From Asterochloris sp. CNOR1 (taxonomy: Eukaryota; Chlorophyta; Trebouxiophyceae; Trebouxiales; Trebouxiaceae): a stretch of 64,000 nt of DNA. Both the position numbers and the translations under genes were made by a program. Position 1 is the stretch's first letter. Every line of letters starts with the position of its first letter. This document shows positions 47,871-61,200 of the stretch, piece after piece. The notes below the pieces were generated by a model. The model was not told where the DNA came from. It saw only the letters and a list, made by a program, of their open reading frames with translations, and did not search any database. The stretch lies in the NCBI GenBank assembly GCA_963969365.1, contig OZ017759.1:2108001-2172000 (forward strand), in the 5' to 3' direction.

Positions 47871-49248
47871 GGTTGCTGATTCATGCACTGCCACTGCAGT
47901 GCCTGCCACTGCAGGCATTGTAAGGCTCGCTGCCCGCGAGGCATCGGCCCCTGCAGTGCTTGAGTGGCTGGCAATGCTGTTGGTGCCGCATGCCATTTTG
48001 TGCATACAGCAGCTTCTGGGGCTACTTCATCAGCAGCAGGTGGGGCTTTGGACATCGCGCTGGACTTGGTCTGCCTGTTCATGCCTACTCAAGAAGTGCA
48101 GTAAGCCAGGGTCTGTTACCTGCAAATCTTTTGTAGGTGGGACCTTGCCGTCTCTCTTCTGCTGGCACAGACATGCAGGCAGGGTACAGCGCGCAGCTGC
48201 TAGGTTGCAGCTGCGTGCTCTTGTTTGTAACTTGATAGAAGCCTTGACCATGGCACCCATGCCTGTTCTCGTGCTTTTGTTGCAGCGTGCACCAGAGGTG
48301 CATGCAGTGACAAGAGCTCAGGGACATGCTGAGCAGTGATGGGTATGACACATGTCTCGAGCTGATCAGAGCACTGGCCCTGGTGCCGTTGCCTGCTTTT
48401 CAAGTCACAGGACTTGGGGGGCTTTCATGACAAGCAGCTGTTGTTGTTAAATTTGAAAGGATTCCTGTGCACAGGCTGTGTCTTGAGAGCAAGCAGCGAC
48501 TGAGAGCATTGGGTGAGTACTCTCTCTTGGCTGTGTGTCCTGATGCAGCCATGACTCTCTTGCTGAACTGCAGGCCCTTACTGACATAACCTGCGGCATG
48601 AATGATGTTATGTAAGTAGCCTGAATTGTATTGCCTAGGCTTCCAAAGGCCTCTATGTTGCTTGACTCATCGAAACCTAAGCTGACATGTTTCTGTAGGA
48701 AAATCCTTTCAGGAATCCAGCTATCACCATGTCATACAGGGTCATTATCTTGCAACGCAAACCATTTAGCCGTTCTGCAAATCTACTGTCCTGCCTTGAT
48801 CTGCACTGACACACCTTTTTTGACTTAGTGAATTGTAAGGCCATGCACCTCATGACTTCCACATAGCAGGCCAACAGTGAACACTTCTGTCCCTGGTGGA
48901 ACAGAAGCTGCTAAAGTGCATCACACATGAACAGCTCACTTGAATGGGAGAACAGGCAGAAGTGTGTTGCAGTCTAGCAGCTCCTGGTGCTGCAGAACAT
49001 TGGCAACTGGTTGTCTCATGGTGCTGTTGGATACTGTACTGGTGGAGCTGGTCTCAAGGACTTGAGCAATCACAATGTCACTAGCCATCACAAAGTCATT
49101 ATCTTGCACTCAGGCATGTTTCAACTGTTGTTGTCAGGCTGTCCTAAAGTCAGGGTACCTGTAGCACTGCTGCTGGTCAGCTTCAGCTATCAAGAACTTT
49201 CCAGCGAGGTTTGGAAGTGCTGCCCATGCAGTTACTTGGCAATCTCAT
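47871..49248. other. intergenic, 3' flank of pyruvate carboxylase
   Basis: It contains the decayed repeat fragments to about 48340, then non-repetitive sequence. No exon with a recognised protein was found. Confidence 0.45.
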
Positions 49249-52200
49249 TCACAAGTCGACGCTGCCCAGTATGCTTGCTGTGGCCTCTGTTGCTCCTTCT
49301 TTGAGCAGCAGAAGCAAGTCACCTGCAGAAAAGCCAATTAGTTTGTGGTTTCTTGATGCAAGAGTTCATTCCAAAAGCAAAGGCAACACAAAAGCCCATG
49401 TTTGCTGAGCAAAAGCATCTCTACCTGCATCCACAGTGTCCCCCTTGGCCACAGCCATGTGCCTTACTACCCCGTCACAGGGTGCGGCCACTGCCGTCTC
49501 CATTTTCATGGCACTCAGCACAACCATTGCCTGCCCTGCCTTCACTACGGTGCCTGCACAGCCAGCAGCAGCAGTCCTGAGGTTGTAAGGCTCCAGGCAC
49601 CAGCAGAAAGGCATGACGCAGGTGTGTGGAGACACATGGTGTTCTGGCAAGCTGTATTGATCACAGCTGCGGCGCTGAAATTTTGAGCGTAACAGAGCGA
49701 ATAGCAGTGTCTCGCTGACCAGCCTGGCAACTGAGTACCACCAGCATCGCACATCGTCACACAAAGCCTGCCTCACCTTCCAGTATATGGCTGCCCTTAG
49801 CATGCTGCACAAGGCATACTTATCAAAAGAGCCAAGCACCTGGCAGCCTTGAGTCCACAACAGTGATAACACCACTCAGCCTGGCATATGACTGCCTCAA
49901 GGCAGCTTCCAATGCAGCTGCCCACCTGGCTCGGCCATGACCTCAATGACCTGCCCACCCATGGGGGCACCCACCGAGCCAGTGGACTTGGGGTCTGCCT
50001 TCTCCCTGCACACAGCAGGCCAGCAGTAGGGACATTTGTCTGGAGCTAAGCACGGCAGGTAGCACCAGGGTTGGCTCCGACAGCTTCCTGACGACATCCC
50101 TTGTCAGGACAGGTGTGGCAGAGCGTGGCTCCCCAGCAAGTTTGCAGCAAGTCCCTGCAAGCTGAGCAGCAGCAGGGGCGCCCAGACTGCTCAGACCCTG
50201 CCGTCTGCGCCATGATTCCCTGGTTGCTTGTTTGCTGCTGCAAACAGCAGCCAGAACACAAAGGCATGCACGAGTGCAGGGGTTAGCACACACCTGACAG
50301 AGCCCAAGGTGTGTGGCTGCTGCCATTGCGCGTGCTTGCAAAGTGCTTCTGCCATGCTGCTCCGTACTGCAACCCATCATGCGCCTGACTGCCTAGCATG
50401 CTGGCTGGGGTCCTGCTGATATTGTGGCTGCCATGCACAGCAGCCGCACCATGCATGTGCAAGTCTGGGAAAGCACCCAAATTATGCATGTGCAAGTGTG
50501 GGGTTAGGCATGCATCTCATGGTGCCGCTTAACTGAACAGCTGCCACTATGCATGCATGCGGCATGTTTAGGCATGTCTGCACCTGACACCACGCTTGCT
50601 GGGACCTGCACCTCCACCCTCGCTGTCACCGGTGTCAATGACCTCCACCACGCGGGGTACGCTGTTGGTCTCAAAGAAGACCTGCAATCACGCAGGAGCC
50701 CTGACTTGTGCGGCTCCACAGATGATGGTGCCCACCAAATCAAGGTTCATCCCTGGTTTACAATGCACGAGCACTCCCAAGAGGGCTGAGGCGTATCTGT
50801 CCTTGTGCGGGGCCCATCCTGTGGTTCCACTCAGCAGGCTGCAGCTCACGATCACACCAAGCATCCCTTCAGCCAGTCTGGGTCAGCACTGCTGGCGTGC
50901 CTGCTTGCTACCGATTGTAGAGGTGCCTCCGGTGTAGCTCTTTCAGCCATGTAGCCTCAAGCAGCATTGAGCATGCTGGCAGCCAACACAGAAGCGAAGC
51001 TGCGAATTGCAACTGTAAGCTCCCTCAGGGCTGCCATGAGTGCTTGTGAGCAGCTTGCATGCTGCCGTCTGCAGGGGTGCTTAGGATGTGTGCTGCTGAT
51101 GACTCCAGCGCAGATGACCATTCGGCCATCGCAGTGGTCCAGCCCTCGTCACAGGTCCTGATAAGCACACTCATGACGGAGGCACATGAGCATGATCCTC
51201 CCCAGCGCAGCTGAGATCTTTGGCAGTTGCAGACCCCAGAGCCCACCTCACGAGTCCCATTGGGCTGCAGCTCCCCCACAGCCTTGAACTTGATGATGAC
51301 ATTCTGGTTGGGGCTGAGCTCCACCTCAATCTCATCGTCCTCTTCCATGGCAGCGAGGAAGGCTTGCGTGGGCAGCGCTTCGGTGTACCTACAGGCGGCA
51401 CAGTGGGGACTGCATGCTGGCGCAAGAACGCGGGAATGACTCTGCAGGCCACAGGGGAAGAGCCCAAGGGAGCCACGTGCTAGCCAACCCAGATATGTAA
51501 GTGTATCTAGAAGGAGAAGAGAATGTGGGTGGGCAGCGCCTCAAGACCTGCGGCAGACTGTCCTGTGTGACGCTACCAGTCCACGTGCAGGACTCCTGGT
51601 GGGAGCAATTTCAGGGCACCTAGTGGGGTTAGGGCTTCCAGAAACCGCCGATAGCACAGTGGGGACTTGATGTTGACAGGAGGGGTGGCTCACTGACCCT
51701 TCAGGCTGCAGGAGGAAGCTGCATGTGTACCATAGTGGCAGCAAAGGAGGCATAGATGGTGTAAATTCAACCACTGAACATGTGGCCTGAGGCCCAGCAG
51801 TAGGCTGAAGCACATGAAGGTGCACCTATCGTGTTGGGCGGGTTGGGCAGCAAAAAATGAGCCTCTTCACTGCTGCCGCGGTGATGCCTGCCAGAGTGGT
51901 GCCACAGCAGTGAGCCTTCAGCCAGGCTCTGCAGCTGTGCAGGCACGGTGCGCATGCCGTTGCTGTCACCCGTTTCCCACGCCAAGTACCTCCTGGCTCA
52001 GGTCACACAGTAGCACCAGTGCTGGTGCAGCCCACCTGCTGCAGTGCCGTTGGCTCATGTGCATCACACGAGCTGGTCGTGAGTCCAGCTCACCTGCTGT
52101 AGCGCAGCTGCCAGTTCTTGAACTCCTCGAAGACCTTGGGGTAGAGAGCTGCTGAGAGGACGTCCTGGTGGTCAATGGAGTACTTGCCGTACTGCTCCTT

Positions 52201-55200
52201 CAGGTCAGCCTCCAGGACTTGCAGGTTCATGGGCTGCATGCTGGCACCAGGACGGCCCTGCAGGTACCAGACACGGCTGTACAACCCTGTGCTGTCGCAG
52301 GGCTATGCCTCCAGTGTTGACAGACAGTTTTCTGGCGCTTGGGCAGCCCTGCAGGTGCCAGAACTGGCTCTACCACATTGCCATGACACAGGAGTGCGAG
52401 GCCCTCCCTCTCCCTGCAAGCACATCTAGGCCATTGCCCTTCCAGGAAATACAGGGCTGTGCCTCCGGGCTAGCAGGCTGAGGGAGCTGGCCCAGCAGCT
52501 CTGCAGCATGCGCAGCTACTGGAGCCAGGTGCAGCGTGCAGTCAGAAACATTCAGGTCTGGGGGCTGCTTGCCTGGGCCAGAGCAGATCTGTGGTGGCCT
52601 CACGGCAGCCCAGCCCCTTCCTCACTCACATTGCTTCTGCAGACCCTCAGGCATGGGTCCAAGCATGCCATCACAGGATAAGGTCTCAAAAGTGTTGCCA
52701 ATCACCTCAATACGTTTCTTGTCCTTGAGCACGCGCGACCTCAGGGGCTCTGGGAACCCACCAGCAGGCTGCCCTATCTGGCCTTGCAGGAACTCCACCA
52801 CACTGCAGCAGGCACGAGTGGGCAGTCTTGCTGAAACTCATCATGTGTACTGCACTGCTGCAGTTGCTGTGGCTTTCCCACAGACCACACAGTAGCAAGA
52901 GCAGCATGGTCGATGCCTGCCAGACAACCATCTCTGCGTGATCTGTAGCACCAGCTTTGAACATGCAAGCATGGGCTCCAGTCAGGACAGCAGCGACACA
53001 CGACTGTCTTCACCTCAAGCTCCTGCTTGGGACAGCAGCAGTGCACGGCTGCTGGCGGTCATCAGATCAAGCCCCTGCCCTGAACAGCCCCATATCAGGT
53101 GGCCAAGTCAAGTCAAAGATCTTTCATGCTCCGGCCAAGCACCATTCCTGGCACCAGATTGGCTGATGCACACCTGCCCGGGAAATTGAGCTGTTCTGCC
53201 TGCTCCACCACAGTCTTTTCGTCCAGCTTGTTTTGCACCATGAACTGGGCCAGGTCGCCCACCGTCTTGCTGCTGGGGGTCACCTGCAGGAGAGGCAGGC
53301 CACTGTTGCTGTCCAGTCCTGAGATTGCGTACAGCAACCCAGAGGAGCAGGAGCCTTTCTGCTGGTGGTCACCTGCAGAGCAGGGTATTGTTGCTGTCTG
53401 TACCTGTTGTTGGTTGCTGCTGGCAGCACAGAGGACCAGGGGCCTTGCTCAGAATGGTCACCTACACAAAGATATCGGGAACAGGGCGACTGCTGAACCC
53501 TACAAGCAACCACTTTAGGTGCAACCAAGGTTGTAAGGTGATCCCATCACAGACACACTCAGCAGCTGGTTTGCACGGGGAGGTGTGCGCCATGGCAGCA
53601 GCGCTGCTGGAGGCGCGGCAGGGAGCCAGTCACGCTGAGACATATTCACCGCCTCCGGCCACACTGTTGCATTACAGGGAGACACAGCAGCCACCGAAAC
53701 ATGTAGAAAGTGAGCTGGCCTGCAGCCTGAAGGGCTTCACATTCGTTCGTGCACACATGTATCGGTTCAGGGGACCTCACACAGTGCTGGTTGCCACTCA
53801 GCAAGCAGGCTTCTCACCTTGACGATGTCGCCCAGCACCCTATTAGCCATTGCATAGGCCGTCTTCACCTTCTCCCACTCCTCGCCCAGGCCCAGACTGA
53901 GAGCCTGCACATCAGTTGCACCCCATGAAATCACTAGATGTCACAAATACCTACAGGCTCAGTGCTGCGCCATTTTCGCCTACTGTCACTCAGAGGGCCT
54001 GCGCAGGACTGATGTCATACACGTCTGACTGGGCCCTTTACCGTCAGCAGCTTGACGGATTTTTGAAATGTCAGGCTGAGTTCCTGCTCAGCATGACCCA
54101 TAAGGGCTCTGTACAGCAGAAAACAGCCAAGAAACAACAGCCGAGATGTGAATGTGACTGCAAGGCAGCAGGCAGCCAAGCCAGCTGGCATCAGATGAGC
54201 AACACAGCAAGAAAAGCACAGGCAAGCTCAGAGGACCGGGGGCCAGCTCAAACAGAGGCAAGGGCATGGCCAAAGCGCTGCCAGGACTGCCAGAAGAGCA
54301 CATGTGACACATTGCAGCCACAGGACGGCTTGAGCTGCACCAGGGCTGGGCAGCCTGAGGCGGCACAGCACCTGGCCACAATGCTGCCGGCAGCCAAGCT
54401 GAGTGTGGCCGCAGGACACTTACAGGCTGCGCTGGGAAGGACGTGGCTACCCAGTCCAAGCTTTGCCCACAACACGATGCCTCAGCACCGCGCTGAGACT
54501 TGCCTGGAATTTCAAGTTGGTATACTGGCCCCCCGGCATCTCATGTTGGTACACATCTGAGGAGCCAGAGCGCATCTCGCTCTCAAAGGGAGCATACAGT
54601 CCCCGCGTCTGCTCCCAGAAGGTGCTGAGCCTGCAGCACATGCGCGGACAGTGGATTGTTGTCCTTGCACAGTAACAGTGGAGTGTGTGCATTGGGAACA
54701 AACCCCTCTCATGCATAAGACTCCCTCCAAGCTGTCCCCAAACAGAGGTCAGCAGGCAGGCCGTGACCTCACAGCCTTTAAAGGGCATAGCAGGACGCAG
54801 CAATAGGTCCTGCATCACCAAGCAAGCTCTGATTGAGTGCAAATCGTGCAGTTGCTGACAATGCCCTGGCTGCAGCTCAGACCTGTGTTGCCTAGCTCGT
54901 CAAGTGGCGCTGTTGTCATCTTGACTGCTGAATGCATGCCAAGAGGTGTAAAGGCGTCCTTTGCTGACTGCTCACTGTCAGCAGGTGCTCTGCAGCTGTC
55001 AGAGCAATCCCTTGCAAGACAGTCCCGCACAGTTCTTACCGATTAAGTTCTGATGGGTGGACGCCTGTGTCTAGCTCTGTCCCATTCAGTAGATTTACAA
55101 TTGCCCCTGCAACAGTACAGTACCAGATGGCCTCAGTGCACCCGCAAGACAGTCCCTAAGCCAAGCGCGCAGCCATGCTGAGACAGGTCGCATGCAGGTT

Positions 55201-58200
55201 TCAGTCTGCTTCACAGGGCAGCATGAGCCAGCCAAGACTGTGCAGTCCTCAGGGAAGCTTGCAAACAGTGTGCGGCAGACTTCGAACATGCGTGAAGCTC
55301 AGAAAGCAAGCAGGTGGTGCTGTGAGACAAGACGGCAGCCACCAGATGTTGCTCTTCCATGCACTTCAGATGGCTTGAGCAGCTAACCTATGGAGGGCTG
55401 CGAGGTCATGCCACTCATGCTGTCAATGCAGGCGTCGATTATGTCTGCCCCAGCCTCTGCAGCTGCGATCTGGGTAGCCACTCCAGTGCCAGCTGAGTCA
55501 TGGGTGTGGACATGGATGGCAAGGTCTGGGAACTGCTTTCTGCAAGCAGGGCAGAACGGGATGGTCATGTGGGTATTTAGGACGTGTGGCTGCGTCTACA
55601 GACAGCTTGTGCAGGGGCTGCATAGCTGAGCATTTGCAGCTTGGCAAGGCAGCAACAGAGCGATGAATTGTTGCCGCAGCTGTGCCAAGGCTGGGTGTAC
55701 CAAAGACCAGGAAAATATGTCTTCAGGCACAATAGTGCAGCCAGGTGGTGGGACCATCCGCAGTCACTGCAGCCTGCAACAGTCTAATCCCACTTGACCT
55801 CCTCAGGACCTGCAGTTGGGGTTGCTGCCATCAGCAGCTCTGTTGGCCTAGTTGCAAAGCACGCAGCAGCCCTTCTTCGACAAGGTGTGCCGTACATGAC
55901 ATCGGGTGAGGGAACAGACGCACCCTTGACCACCAAGCTTTTGATAGGGTGGCCTGCTCAGCTGCTGGTTGTGAGGGCAGTATGGCCAAGACACGCAGGC
56001 AAGACATATTTTGATGCAATGCCTGCGTACTGCAAGTGCAGTCCTGGGACGGCGCACCTGAGCATGGTGGCTTCAGCAGATGGCCTCAGACTTTCCACCA
56101 ATGCAGGGAGTGGTGCTTATGCTTTCAGCAGACCTCAGATAGAGGACATGACACCGCCGCCAGTGTTGCAGATGCAGAAGCCTACCTGACATCGCCAACA
56201 AGGCATGGTGGCTGCTTGCATTTGAAAAGGCCTGCCGACTGCTAACAACGAAAGCATACGCGCCACACCAGCTCTAGAAGACTGCTTAGGAGTCCGCACT
56301 GACAACAGACTATGCAAGGAGCCAAGTCAGCCTAGTGGTTTGCTGGAGGGCGTCATGACCATGATGGCGTTTCACATGTCCACCGGGTCGTCACATCAGC
56401 CACAACCTTGTGCGCACTCTCACCTGAGGGTGCTGATGAGCATGGTGGCGGCTCGCGGCTTCAACAGGCCTGCCATGTCCTTGATGCCCAGCACGTGAAT
56501 GCCATGCTCCACCAGCTTCTCAGCCAGGTCCACGTAGTAATCCAGTGTATACTGCAGAAGGTGAACCAGGGGCAGTTGAAATGGTCCGTCAAAGAGTGCT
56601 GAGACCAGGGACACAGCAGTCGCCTCAGTTCTGCGCTTGGCATTTGCAGCTAGCAACAGGCAAACTGGCTGACATGGCACTGTCACTGATGCTGCAACAC
56701 CAAGGTGGGGAGACTGGCCTCTCAATACTCCAAGGTGTCTGCAGCACACTACAGACAGCTAGCAGCAGCAACCTTGCTTAGTACACATGAAGCCAGAAGG
56801 CAAGGCACCCAGCACAGGCGGAGCCATGCAACCATTGCAAGTTGATGTGCAATGCATGGGGATGGCATCAGCTGAAGAGCCCACTGCTGAAGCAGGGCAC
56901 ATGCCGCCCTGGTGCTGCAGATGCTGCCGATCCTGTGTGGCGGTTGGAAGACCCAGATGCAGGCGGCTGTCTTTGTGAATGCCAGGGGCCTCACCTTCGT
57001 CCTGTTTGGGTTGGTGATGTCGCCAGTGTAGCAGATGGTGCCCTCGGCCACACCACCAGCCCTGCAGCGCAGACAGGACTGCACATCAGTGCCTTGCCTG
57101 TGGTAGTGTGCCAACATTCTGATGCCATGCAGCCTCTTTTGTGCTGTGACACTTTACGCATGTGGCATGTACTTACTCAAGTACTGTGCTGTTCCATGAA
57201 AGAGGGCGCACGTGATGGTTGTCATGTGTACTGTAGGCTGACAGTGCAGCAGCAGCTGCAGGGCAATGCCTTGCCCCGCAGTCAAGGTGCAGCAGGCTCT
57301 GCACCAGGCTTACTTTGTCACAGTGTCAATCCCAAACAAGATGTTGTCCACCTGCAGCCACACAGGACTGCTGAGCTCAGACTTCACAGGATTCAACAGA
57401 TTAAAGGTCACCAGTGACCAGCAGGACAGAAAACGCAAGGCCAGATTTTTAACGGGATCAAGTCGGCTGCTGCTGGAAGGGTACACTTTTTTGCAGAGGC
57501 AACAATGACCAAATGACGTGCAGCTGTAGTCCTCTGCAAGAGCAGTGAAGCCTCACAGCTGGCAAGAAGCACCTCCAAGTTGCAAATGCAGGCGGATGAA
57601 GCTGCTGGAGGCAAACGCAGCAGCCCTGGGCCCACTCACATAGTTCAGGGAGTCAAATACCCGGAAGATGTCCATGCCAGCTCGTTTTGCTTCTGCCACA
57701 AAGGAGTACACTACATTATCTGGGTAGCTGGTATACCCCACTGCAGCAATTTGCGCACAGCTTTGACACACATATGCTTAGGATGTGGCTGAGCGGACGC
57801 TGCATGGGATGTCAAAGCAAACAGCACAGCTCACCATGCCTGGGCTGCTTTCAGGAGTCCCCAGGACAGGGTCTGGCATCACCCCCAGCCACAAAGGGCT
57901 GCATAACGCTGTGCTCACAACAGCTGAAGGCATGAGCAGCAGGTCGCTGCCAGGCACACATGAGGCATGCTTGAACACCACATCAGCACAGCAGTGCTGC
58001 AGCAGATGTGTGACCTGCTTACCTGCATTGGCGCCTCTGAGCAACATCTGCAGAGCAGAAAGGAGCGCCCTCATGCAGACGGTGCCTCCTATCAAGCTGG
58101 CAAGCTGTTGATCAATCGATAACACACCACCAGACACGTTGCGTGAGAAAGAGATACAATTGCAGTCTGGGGGGCACAATGAACGGGCATGGACTTGCAC

Positions 58201-61200
58201 GTCACATAGGCTAACCCCTGAGCAGTCCACCCTCGACCTGCCAAGGCATTCCCTCTCAGTCTCAAGCACCACACACCTGGAAGGGGATGTGGGGAATCTG
58301 TTCCCTGAGGGCCTCCAGCCGTCGCCAGGGATCCTCGTGCAGGAAGCGCAGGGCCACATCAAAGGTGGCCCCGCCCCAGCACTCCAGAGAAGCGGCATTC
58401 CGCATGACATGCCCTGTGGCGGGGGCTGCCCTCAGCAGGTCATGCGTGCGCACCCGTGTGGCCAGCAGGCTCTGATGGGCGTCCCGCCTGCAGCAAACCC
58501 AGGTTGTGGCGAGTGTATTCAGCCGGCCGCAGGTGTGCAACCCCTTGGGCAGCTGGCTCAGGTGTGGGCCCCTTGTCCCAGAACAAGCCAACACAAGGGT
58601 GGCCCGAGCGGCACCCGGCTGGCAGCATATTCACACTGAGGAGGGTCGCCCTGCCAGTGGACCCACAACTCAGACCAGGCTTGGAACAATGCACCAACAC
58701 CAACACCAGAATGCAGCACATTTGCCAAAGGTGTGGGCGACAGGAAGTCCAATGATGGAAGCAGTACAGACCCAAGTGATACACTCGAGAACGGGAGCAC
58801 AGCCTATGACAGCTGGCACTGCTGTCATAGACTTTCTCCTATTTTGTCAACCGATCTGGCCTTGTATGGGCCTTCCACACCTAGCAACTGCCCCTCAGTC
58901 ACATGGTGGACTTCGTAAACAGCAGCCCCTCTTGTTCTCCACTGCCTTGGCCCAGGGCATTACTGATGTCTGTTGTTGCCATTCTAAGGGCTTGCGCACA
59001 GCAGCACAGCTGCGCCCCAACTCACCGGATGGTGACAGCATCCACAAGCATCACTTGCTTGTGCATCGTGTCCTGATGTCACCCTGGTGTCCTCGACCAC
59101 CAGGCACACCTTGCAACAGGCCCTGCCGACACTGCACCCCACTCAGACTTACATTGTCGTGTCCGTCAACAGGAGACCCTTGTGCTCCCGCACCGCCTTT
59201 GCCCAGGCCTCTGGCCCTTGCTGCGTCAGCAGGTCCCGCCACCCAGTCTTCTGCTGGACATCCATGCCTGGGATGACGGGCAGGGCGGGGGTGATCCGCG
59301 AGGGCGGCGCTCCCACTGCCCCGGGGTGCGACGGCCCATTCACCACCTGCAGGTTGGAAAGGTCGGGTTGCTGCCACTGCATGGTCTCTGACATGAAGAC
59401 GACACAACAAGGTGGCGCCTCCACTGCCTCTGGGCGTCTGCCCCTTTGATTGCCTCCACGGGGAAGCAGAAAGAGTGGTGCCATGCCACTCAGGCAGGCC
59501 GAGCCATCTTCCAAGACGGATGAGCAGTTGAGACATGGCTGCGACAGAGTGACACCTGATGGCATAGTGAACAAGCCTGGTAGGGGGGCTAGGGTTTAGG
59601 GTGTAGGGTTCGCTTTGCTGCCACGCGTCAACATCGTCAACAGAGTTGGGAGTCTGCTGCACGCAGGGTCAACGAGCTCAGCTCACCTGGTCCGCCAGGA
59701 ACTGCAGCACTTTTGAGCTCTGCCCTTCCGCCTCTAACCCGCCCCTAAACTCAAACAGCTGGGGGTTGTCCCCAATGAAGGAGGTGGTTGCCTTGCCCGT
59801 AAGGAACTCAGGGTGCTTCAGAACCTGCACGCACAGGTGGAGGGTTGAGAGCCTGGCAGCAATGCAGCAGCATAGGACCCCGAGCAGCTTGTACAGGAAG
59901 CCTGGCATTCTTCAGGGAGCTTTGCAGCCCACATTTGGTAGAGCACCCAGCGGATGCAGCATGCGTTTGGTCCAGAGAGGCAGCAAGGCTGACCATGCAC
60001 ATGGGCAAGCTGTGCTGGCCACATGCGGAGGTTGACAGTCAGCAATCAGCACAGAAGCCAGCATATGCAGCACACAGTCAAACAGGCACGCTAATGCTTC
60101 GGCAGCAAAGCCTAGGAGGGAACCAGCAAGTAAACATGCAGGGACCTAGATGCATCTCTTTGCAAATGTAACCCTCAAGAGTCCTTACATTTTCCAAAAA
60201 CAGGATGTTGGTCTTGATGCCCCTGCACGGCAGCAATCCAGATGTTCCAGCACAGTGCAGCAAATCGTGATGTTTGGCGGCAACACAGGCTGTTCACTTG
60301 CCCTTGTGCAACACATAGTGCATCTGACGAGGTCAGAAGGCTGCATAGGGCAACTGCATGCCAGCTTGCCCGCTGCAAAAGCCAAGGTGGGCCCAAAGCT
60401 AGTGGCGTCTGCAATGCCGCGCAACAGCAGATACTGCTTGCAGGATACTGCACAGCTCCGCTGTATGCCACACAGCATGGCCGCTGATGTCAAGTCCCAT
60501 GCCAGCTTGCCTGATGTGGAACTCATACAGGGCCCGCTGCATTTTCTGGACAGCGTGCAAGAAGGTGTTGCTTGAGGCAATGACCTGCAGCCAAATAATG
60601 AATGGTTTTCTATCCCAGGCTGAATGCAGTCATACTTTTGACGGCTTTACTACCCAAATGCATTCAGCCCTTGGCAGCAGACAAAGCCGCTGCAGACAAG
60701 AGGCTACAGCAGCAAGGCAGCTGACATCCAGACATAGAGTACTGCACGGCCAGCATACAGCTGGTCCTGGCATACACTCAGCACTAAGGTGTGTCACTGG
60801 GCAGAAAGAAAGTTCCTTGCAGGTCAAAGTGGCACCACAGACGGGTGCACACCTGAATCTACAGCCTGTCGGAGTAGGGCAACACCACCTTCGCATGAGC
60901 TTATCCGCTGCAGCAATGGGCAAGGCAGCCAGCTGGCTCACCTTCACTAGCAGGCTGTCAAAGTAGGGTGACACCACATTCCCAGCTGTCATGGCTCCAT
61001 CCAAGCGGATGCCCGGGCCGCCAGGGGAGCGGTAGGCCTGGATCCTGCCAGTGTCAGGCTGCAGGCAACAGTTCCAAGTCCTGTGGGAGGCTTGCAGACC
61101 AGGTGCACTCGCATGAGCAGATGACGTCAAGGAGACAGCAGGCATGAGATCTGCTCAAGTCGAGGGCTGCAGGCGCCGCCACCACTTGTCGGCGCTTGGC

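Noticed and set aside
58733-59276. Plus-strand open frames opposite the carboxylase
   Set aside because: They are low-complexity Pro/Ala/Thr reading of the intron and exon antisense. The minus-strand carboxylase explains the exons.
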